Assembly: GCA_963669155.1 (NCBI GenBank) | Contig: OZ022581.1 | Span: 6,525,061 to 6,589,060 of the forward strand | Source of the DNA: Arbacia lixula | Lineage: Eukaryota > Echinodermata > Echinoidea > Arbacioida > Arbaciidae | Reading direction: 5' to 3' | DNA length: 64,000 nucleotides | Shown here: positions 58,135 to 64,000 of the stretch, piece after piece | How the letters are laid out: every line of letters starts with the position of its first letter | How positions within the stretch are numbered: position 1 is the first letter of the stretch | The notes under the pieces: generated by a model | What the model saw: the letters and a program-made list of their open reading frames with translations, nothing else | Told to the model about the DNA's origin: nothing | Database searches by the model: none | Translations under genes and position numbers: made by a program

Positions 58135-60095
58135 ATTATTATTATTATTATTTTTTTTTTTTTTGGGGGGGGGGGGCTGCTCCATTTTCTTTTTGTGTCT
58201 AAAATTTTGGAAGCTACCGCTTTTTACTTCATAAAAATAAGCCAAAAGCTACTTTTACCTATGTAGTGAGTTCAGTAAGAACGCACGCACCAAAACCTGA
58301 TAACATTTGGCAATAATAAGCACATATTTGCGAATTTTGGGGGGATGCACGCCAATGCAACCACCGTTTCGATACCAATTGGTGGCAGACTGCAGGGTCC
58401 AACTCAATATATCCCAGATATTCCATTTCTCTGTGCACTTTATTGCGCAAACCTATGGAAGGTGATTCATTTCTAAGAAAATCTAAGAAATTTGTATGTT
58501 TCCCATGGTCCTGGATGTCATTTTGCCAGTCAACATAATGGCTTTATATTTCCCATGAGAATGTTTTACTTGAATGGGAGGAAAGCATCAACATTTTTAT
58601 TTAAAACGTGCAATCGGTTACTAGCATATCCTTGTACAGCGGTTTAAATAAGTCACTTGCCTTCATGACTTATCTATATGTACCCTCAGCGCAGTGCAAA
58701 CACCCTCAGTACGAAAATCTTGTATCCTTTCCACTAGCGGCAGCCAACATCTATATAACTTTCTCACCTGCGTAAGACCAATCAGGTAGATCGGTGAGGG
58801 GACCATACTCATTGCCAGACCTCCCAAGACCTTGCCTAAACAAAAATATAATATTTAAGAACAGATAAATATGGGTGAGGAGCCCATACTCATTGCCAGA
58901 CCTCCCAAGACCTTGCCTCATGAAAAACATATCTAAGAACAGATACATGAGTGGGTCAATCATGCCAAATCAACCAATGCTTGAAATCTGACCCCTTTTA
59001 ATTTTCTTTAAGCTCAAACCAAATGTTCTCCAGTGTCTGACTGAAGATTATGAAATATTTTGCCCCAAGGTCAAACGGTTGCTAAGATACAGCATGGTCG
59101 GACAACCAAGTTTAAATAAAAATGGCTATTTTTGATTGACTGCTGCAGTGAAGTTAGATGAGTTACATTCCTCATTTTCTGTAGAAGAACTTTATGGTCT
59201 CAACTTGCACAATGTATCTGACAATGGATCTGACTACCTGTTAAGGCACATAAGGTCACCCAAAATGAGGTTGAGGGTCATGTTAAGAGCTTTTGTTTTT
59301 GGGTGCATGTTTTTCTAAAGTTGCCAAGTTCAAGGTCATGAATCACCATTTGTCTTGTTCACTGACCTTTGACCTTTCAAGAGTTTTACCCAAAATTTCC
59401 CCAGTTGTCCCCCAAGTAGTGATCAATCTTTGCACCATGGGTGTTTAGAACTGCACCATAGAGGCATAAAACGACGACCCCCCCCCCCCCCCCCATACTG
59501 TATGAGGTGCTATTTTCATGAATTTCACAAATAGGTGAAGGGTCCCAAATTCAACATCACACAAAAATATTGCCACATAATTTTGATCGCTGTCTGCAGT
59601 CCCACACTCCTATTTAAGCATATTGGAGATAGCAGTAAATCATTCCTCAACAATATATTCAGTCTGGGAAAAAAACAAATGACAAATATGAATCAGTCTG
59701 TACTTGTTCTGTCGTTCAATTATATCTGTAAATGAATAGCATATTAGAGATAGTGGTAGTGAATTTCTGAACAACTAATTCAGTCCAGGAAAAATACAAA
59801 TGACAAACATGTATTAATTTGTACTTCATCTTCATTATACTTATGCCTGGAAATAAACAGTACATTGGAGATAGCAGTTACTTAATCTCTGGAGAACTCA
59901 TTCAATCTGGGGAAACATATACATGTACCAGTATGGCAATTTGACAGCCCTGCTACAACCCTGTCCTATGCCATGGTGTCTGATGCTGACATACCTTTCT
60001 CTCCAAGTCTTCCCTGCAAGGCAAACACAGCTGCTGGCTATCTGTCTGCATGACCATGGCTGTCTTACAGCTACAAGCAGCAATGTCTGAAGCAT
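56373..60095 (-). CDS. MRPL52: Mitochondrial ribosomal protein L52 (mL52)
   Basis: Component of the large subunit of the mitochondrial ribosome. Four exons join in phase into 135 residues (human about 123). The N terminus [20 protein letters not shown] is basic, hydrophobic and without acidic residues, as expected of a mitochondrial presequence. The family signature follows at residues 44-63: [19 protein letters not shown], nearly identical to human YGPLTELPDWSYADGRPAP; then [20 protein letters not shown], a helical charged stretch, and [14 protein letters not shown] (human ALKPKGAS). The stop is at 56373-56375. Exon 2 has a partial tandem duplicate upstream. No other gene shares its promoter side within the window. 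Confidence 0.95.
56640..56735 (-). mobile_element. Second GTTCGTTATTCCGAA-type copy, inverted
   Basis: In complement it reads GGGAAGCATTTGTTATTCTG and GACAAATGCTCGGATTAACG, matching 55085-55175. It lies 94 bases upstream of MRPL52 exon 4 in intron 3, in opposite orientation to the 55085 copy. Confidence 0.7.
57441..57745 (+). repeat. Tandem pair, about 168-bp period
   Basis: CCCCTAGATGACCTTTGACC, ACACATGTGGTATTACCCAA and GGATCATTTGTACCAAG occur twice, at about 57442 and 57610. A TGACCTTTGACC-type repeat in MRPL52 intron 3. Confidence 0.8.
57954..58018 (-). CDS. MRPL52: MRPL52 exon 3 (residues 57-78)
   Basis: Acceptor [32 protein letters not shown]. Donor GTAAGT. An (ATT)n tract lies about 85 bases upstream on the gene strand. 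Confidence 0.93.
58103..58176 (+). repeat. (ATT)n, T and G12 tract
   Basis: ATT trinucleotides, a run of T, then G12 at 58165-58176. MRPL52 intron 2 near exon 3; on the gene strand an A- and C-rich tract. Confidence 0.95.
58768..58835 (-). CDS. MRPL52: MRPL52 exon 2 (residues 34-57)
   Basis: Acceptor [33 protein letters not shown]. Donor GTGAGA in phase 1. A truncated second copy of its 5' part lies immediately upstream (58872-58955). Confidence 0.93.
58790..58955 (-). repeat. Partial tandem duplication of MRPL52 exon 2 and its acceptor
   Basis: On the gene strand, TATCTGTTCTTAGATATG to GCAAGGTCTTGGGAGGTCTG and GCAATGAGTATGG is followed by a second copy starting TATCTGTTCTTAAATATT. The unit is about 82 bases. 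The upstream copy breaks after CTCACC, before the donor; the downstream copy is the complete exon. Confidence 0.9.
59320..59500 (+). repeat. GACCTTTGACCT repeat fragment with C17 run
   Basis: CACTGACCTTTGACCTTTC and CACCATAGAGGCATAAAACG, then poly(C) 59478-59494. MRPL52 intron 1; the same broad class as 53513-54165. Confidence 0.5.
59995..60095 (-). CDS. MRPL52: MRPL52 exon 1 (residues 1-34)
   Basis: Presequence exon, [10 protein letters not shown] to KTWRE plus two bases of R34. Donor GTATGT; phase 2 matches exon 2. Confidence 0.85.
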
Positions 60096-60261
60096 TTTCC
60101 TACTTTGCCAACACTAGGCTGTTCATAATGACACGGAAGGAAAAATAAAATAATTCATGTTAGTTGTTTTAGTAGCACAAATATATTGAATAGTGTAATC
60201 ATAGCACCCCTGAGCATGGGCATGGTCGGCCCAGCCCTGCTCACTTAGGGGATAGTTAGTC

Positions 60262-60440
60262 CTGAAATTATGTTAGTTTCAATAAAAGCAGACATATGAA
60301 AGAAACATTTTGTGAAGGTTTGATGAAAATCCGTCAAAGGATAAGAAAGTTATGATCTTTTAAAGTTTTGATTTGGTGACATCATGTGCGAGGTGCTCTC
60401 CCATATGTTGTAAGCAGTATTTTTTTGTAAATGTGCATTT
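60262..60440 (+). repeat. Interspersed repeat, AATCCGTCAAAGGATAAGAA family
   Basis: TAGTTTCAATAAAAGCAGA, GAAGGTTTGATGAAAAT, GTCAAAGGATAAGAAAGTTA and TCCCATATGTTGT recur at 63791-63960. About 175 bases, non-coding, class unknown (SINE-like length). Confidence 0.75.
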
Positions 60441-60499
60441 CCTCAAAGAGATGCATCCTTTTACCTGTACATTTGATACACCATAAGAAATATGTTTTT

Positions 60500-60843
60500 A
60501 CACACATTGCTTAGTAAGATTATTATATTTCACAATATTTGGGTTGGGCTAATGAAAAGTACACAATTATTATTTATCATTACTCATTACTATCATACTC
60601 ATGTTGTACAGCATTCTCTACTTTTATCTAATCATTCAAGTGTATATGTAATCCTCATGTTAATTGTGTTTTTGTTTGTTTTCTTCTCCTGTTTGTATAT
60701 CATATGTTACATGTTTCAAGGGTTAACCGGCCCTCGCAGGTGCTTTTACCTTCTCGGTTAGCCCTCACATTTTATTGCCATGGCAATTGCTGTTTGTATG
60801 CATGTTTTGTTTTATGCGAAATAAAGTTGAATTGAATTGAATC
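60500..60843 (+). mobile_element. LINE 3' UTR fragment with TTGAA tail
   Basis: Ends GAAATAAAGTTGAATTGAA then TTGAATC, the short-repeat tail of many CR1/jockey LINEs, preceded by T-rich untranslated sequence. No coding part. Confidence 0.5.
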
Positions 60844-60934
60844 AGGAAAAAAAAACAGAACCAGAGCAATTTACGTAATCATATTGCACTACGAGGACCC
60901 CACGCTTTTAGCTTTGGCGTTAGTGGCTATGCTC

Positions 60935-61035
60935 CTCTGAACACCCTACTGATTTGGGGGCATATATCAAAAAATCTAATTTTGATTAAAGAATGCCCTG
61001 AATGAGATGGTCATTCCTGTCTAGTTGGAGCCTTG
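60935..61035. mobile_element. Fragment of the 48642-type repeat
   Basis: CTCCTCTGAACACCCTA, TTTTGATTAAAGAATGCCCT and GAATGAGATGGTCATTCCTG match block A (complement) at 49386-49450. Confidence 0.65.
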
Positions 61036-61186
61036 AGGAATCAAACTATCCTCCAAAGCATGTTCTGCGCAGCCACACACCAGCGCGCAACATTTTCATC
61101 CAAGACTAGGCAGAATGCAGCAGGCAACACATATTGAATTGCTAGCTACGTAGAGTAACTTAGCGGTAACCAGTCAACTCACACCA

Positions 61187-61520
61187 TGACCAACTCGCCC
61201 CACATTTAGTCAAGTCGTCCCACTTTTTGGTCCTCATGCACCACTTTTTTGACAAGTCGCCCTATTTTTTAGTCAAGTCGCTGCACTTTTTCTTCACATA
61301 AATTCTTTCAGTATTATACGGCCTTTCTTTTCATTATAATGGTTTGAAAAATGTATATTTACCATCATATTTACCATCATATATACCAAAGAATTAGGAC
61401 AAACTCTAACAAATGAGAGAAAAAAAGGTCAAACTCTGAATCGTATATCTCCCAAGTTCACAGCGATCCAGTTGCATTAGTCCAAGTCGACCCACTTTTT
61501 GTTCACGTCGCACACATTAT
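61187..61520 (+). repeat. Degenerate CAAGTCGCCCCACTTTTT repeats
   Basis: AACTCGCCCCACATTTAGT, CAAGTCGTCCCACTTTTTGG, ACAAGTCGCCCTATTTTTTA, CAAGTCGCTGCACTTTTTC, then again CAAGTCGACCCACTTTTTG at about 61485. Period about 25 bases, interrupted by AT-rich sequence. Confidence 0.7.
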
Positions 61521-62108
61521 ATTCTTGACATTCTTGAATTTGTTGGATTTTTGCTTTAATCCTCCATTTCTTTCATATTTGATTCGGGAAATATCACTGT
61601 ATTCCCAAAGGAATAGATACAAATAGATAAATGTGGTAAATCGCTGTGATAGCCAGAGCTACAGCTGAGCTGCTGTACATACTGTACATAAGTCCAATCT
61701 CAGTTATATTAGAGCATCGCCATCAAGTCTAACACAGTTGCACCAGCAATCAACTGACATGTTATCACCCAATATTATAACATAACATGGCTGATTTCAA
61801 TTAATAATTTCTACAAGAAATATTGTTTTAAAAAAATGGAAGTTTTTGTTACCGGTATGTGATATTTCTAAGTTCTTTTACCACTTCTCGCCCAAATCAT
61901 GTTTCCATGTATACGACCACTTTCCTGAAGCCCATAAAGCTCAGAAAGTTTGAATCAGAGATTGAGATTCATCAGACAGATTCATCAGTTGCTTCAGAGG
62001 TAGAAGAGGAATGAGTTATTTGAGTATTAAATGTACAACCCATAAATGCACTTAGAGTCCACTAGTCCTCCTTTGACTCAGAATTAAGTTAAACTATAGA
62101 CTTCATAG
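61521..62108. other. Unassigned sequence
   Basis: AT-rich; no gene or repeat recognised before the LINE junction. Confidence 0.3.
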
Positions 62109-63680
62109 TTATATGATCCTATGCAATCAGCCTATCGAATGAATTTTAGTACTGAAACTGCTCTTCTAAAGCTTCAAAATGACACATTATCTTATTTCGA
62201 CCAACGAAAGGCGGTTTTTCTTGTGCTTCTGGATCTGAGTGCAGCCTTTGACACGGTTGACCACAAGATCTTGGTAAAACGACTTGAATCAAATTTTAAG
62301 GTGTCAAATGTTGCTCTACAATGGTTGCACTCGTATCTCACTGGCTGGACATCTCGTGTTAAAATATCAGAGCAAGTTTCAGCTCCTTGGACTTGCGAAT
62401 ACGGTGTCCCCCAAGGGTCTGTTATGGGCCCTATACTCTTCAATGTTTATATCACTCCTGTGTCAACTATAATTCGTAAGCACAATCTTTTCTATCTTAT
62501 CTATGCCGATGATATTCAACTATATGATGCGTTTGATCCTCGTTCACCATCAAGTATGCAAGAAGTGTTAGAAAGAATTTCGTTATGTATTGCTGAGATA
62601 AACACGTGGATGACTTCAAATTTCCTCAAACTAAATGTTTCTAAAACTGAATTCACTATACTATGTCGGAAAAACCAATTCAATGAAAATCTATCCAACG
62701 TAAAACTCAATGTATGTGATAATGAAATTGCACTATCCTCTAAAGTTAAGAATCTTGGCATATGTATTGACTCGTGCTTTACACTCTCATCTCACGTCAG
62801 TAATACTGTACGTACCTGTAATTTCCATCTTAAGAATCTGTGGCGCATTAGAAGATTTATCAATGAAAAAACTTGCCATCATGCAGTTAGGGCACTTGTA
62901 CTTTCTCGACTTGACTATTGTAACAGTCTCTTTTCAGTTCTTTGTGTTAAAGATCAGAAAAAACTTCAGAGTGTTCAGAATCGTGCCGCACGTTTGGTGT
63001 TTTCAGTTGGTCGCAACATACATACGTCTCCTTTGATTAGGGAACTCCATTGGCTCCCTTTTTCTCAACGTGTCAAGTTCAAACTTTGTCTGTACATTTA
63101 TAAATTGATTAACAGTACTGGTCCTTCATATCTTGTAAACACAATTGCTCATTACACACCTGCTCGTAATCTACGTTCCCTAAATGATACCACCAAACTT
63201 GTTATTCCGAGAACAAACCTCTCCATAGCAGAGAAACGTTTTAGTATAGCTGGATCTAGAGTTTGGAATACACTCCCCTCTTCCATCCGAACAACACCGA
63301 CCATATCATCTTTCAAACGACAACTCAAGTCATATCTTTTTCCAAATATCTAGTTTTATATTTTCATTTATTTAATGTGTATTTGTTGATGATTTTTGCT
63401 ATCACTATTTGGTTTGACTTGGCTAACCCATCTGGGGCCTGGTGGCCTCAAGTGCTATACTAGAGCTTCTGTGAATAATGTGCTGACCGGGCTTGTCCCT
63501 TAAATTGTTGGTGAACGAAGCAGCAAGCAAGAGGCCACCAGGCCTCATCTGGCACAGTCGAGAACTCCAATGGTTGATGCAATTTAATGTATATATTTAT
63601 ATTTTATATCTGATTGTAAGCGCTGTGATACTTTTTGTGTATAGCGCAGATAAATAACCATTATTATTATTATATTATTA
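62109..63680 (+). mobile_element. CR1/L2-like LINE, 5'-truncated, open reverse-transcriptase frame
   Basis: Open frame 62121-63353 (410 codons). LYDPMQSAYRMNFSTETALL, LLDLSAAFDTVDH (first catalytic aspartate), GVPQGSVMGPILF, YADDIQLYD (catalytic YADD), FLKLNVSKTEF, LGICIDSCF, RLDYCNSLF and the C-terminal ELHWLPFSQRVKFK to SSFKRQLKSYLF typical of CR1/L2/jockey-type LINEs. Endonuclease and the first RT motifs are missing, so it is a dead 5'-truncated copy. The 3' UTR ends with GCGCAGATAAATAACCATTA and an (ATT)n tail at 63661-63683. The intact frame suggests a recent insertion. Confidence 0.9.
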
Positions 63681-63790
63681 TTATCCCATGCAACACTACC
63701 ACAAAACAACATGTTGAAGAACCTGGTTTCCTGAGAGCGGACTACACACCATGGTGAGGAACTCCATTTTCTGAGAGTGAAGATAAATTA

Positions 63791-63960
63791 GTTTCAATAA
63801 AAGCAGAAGCATGAAAGACCCACATTGGGGAAGGTTTGATGAAAAATTTGTCAAAGGATAAAAAAGTTAAGATCTTTTGAAATGTCAAGTTTGTGACGTC
63901 ACGTGTGAGGTGCGCTCCCATATGTTGTGTACAGTACAATTCCATAAATTGCTCTCATCC
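63791..63960 (+). repeat. Second copy of the 60262-type repeat
   Basis: TTAGTTTCAATAAAAGCAGA, GGTTTGATGAAAAATTTGTC, AAAGGATAAAAAAGTTAAGA, GACGTCACGTGTGAGGTG, TCCCATATGTTGTG; same order as at 60262-60440. Confidence 0.75.
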
Positions 63961-64000
63961 TGTTTTTGACAACAGAATGATTCTTTGTCATACAGGTACA

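Noticed and set aside
1-64000. CRISPR arrays, tRNA/rRNA genes, bacterial-type operons, LTR or virus-derived elements
   Set aside because: None found by eye. The tandem repeats have no spacer structure, no tRNA A/B box pair was convincing, and no LTR pair or capsid/envelope-like frame was recognised.

Overview
The window is eukaryotic, intron-rich and repeat-rich. Three host genes can be named with good confidence, all on the minus strand: NEK11 (NIMA-related kinase 11, 14 coding exons, 7277-24540), CTSA (lysosomal serine carboxypeptidase / cathepsin A, 9 exons, 40014-50560) and MRPL52 (mitochondrial ribosomal protein L52, 4 exons, 56373-60095). Every exon junction in these models keeps phase and uses GT-AG, giving 800, 469 and 135 residues. 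The mobile elements (IR/DR-type Tc1 elements, pogo-like MITEs, CR1/jockey-like and RTE-like LINEs), the GACCTTTGACC-type repeats and the many poly(G)/poly(C) runs suggest a marine invertebrate, most likely an echinoderm. That last step is inference, not proof.

Layout. 1-5088: a chain of seven phase-consistent candidate exons on the plus strand, ending in a stop and a nearby AATAAA. It looks like an unidentified gene converging on NEK11. 7277-24540: NEK11, with introns full of Tc1-like and pogo-like MITEs, a 26-bp minisatellite and a roughly 284-bp tandem array grown from the 3' end of a pogo-like MITE. 24541-40013: no named gene. It holds LINE copies or fragments from several families, a 370-bp fold-back element, a 1.26-kb palindromic Tc1-like element and several unclassified inverted repeats. 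40014-50560: CTSA, with TIR elements in its introns and three TCACGTGA boxes just upstream of its start codon. 50561-56372: repeats, including a fold-back array of AAACCAGTAG motifs. 56373-60095: MRPL52, with a partial tandem duplication of exon 2. 60096-64000: repeats and a 5'-truncated CR1/L2-like LINE with an intact 410-codon reverse-transcriptase frame.

The three named genes belong to different pathways (cell-cycle checkpoint, lysosome, mitochondrial translation), and nothing in the sequence shows that they work together. The best-supported regulatory signal is the cluster of TFEB/MITF-type (CLEAR-like) E-boxes at CTSA. The most novel items are the unidentified plus-strand gene and the transposon-derived repeat structures. 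No CRISPR array, tRNA, rRNA, operon or clear virus-derived element was recognised.
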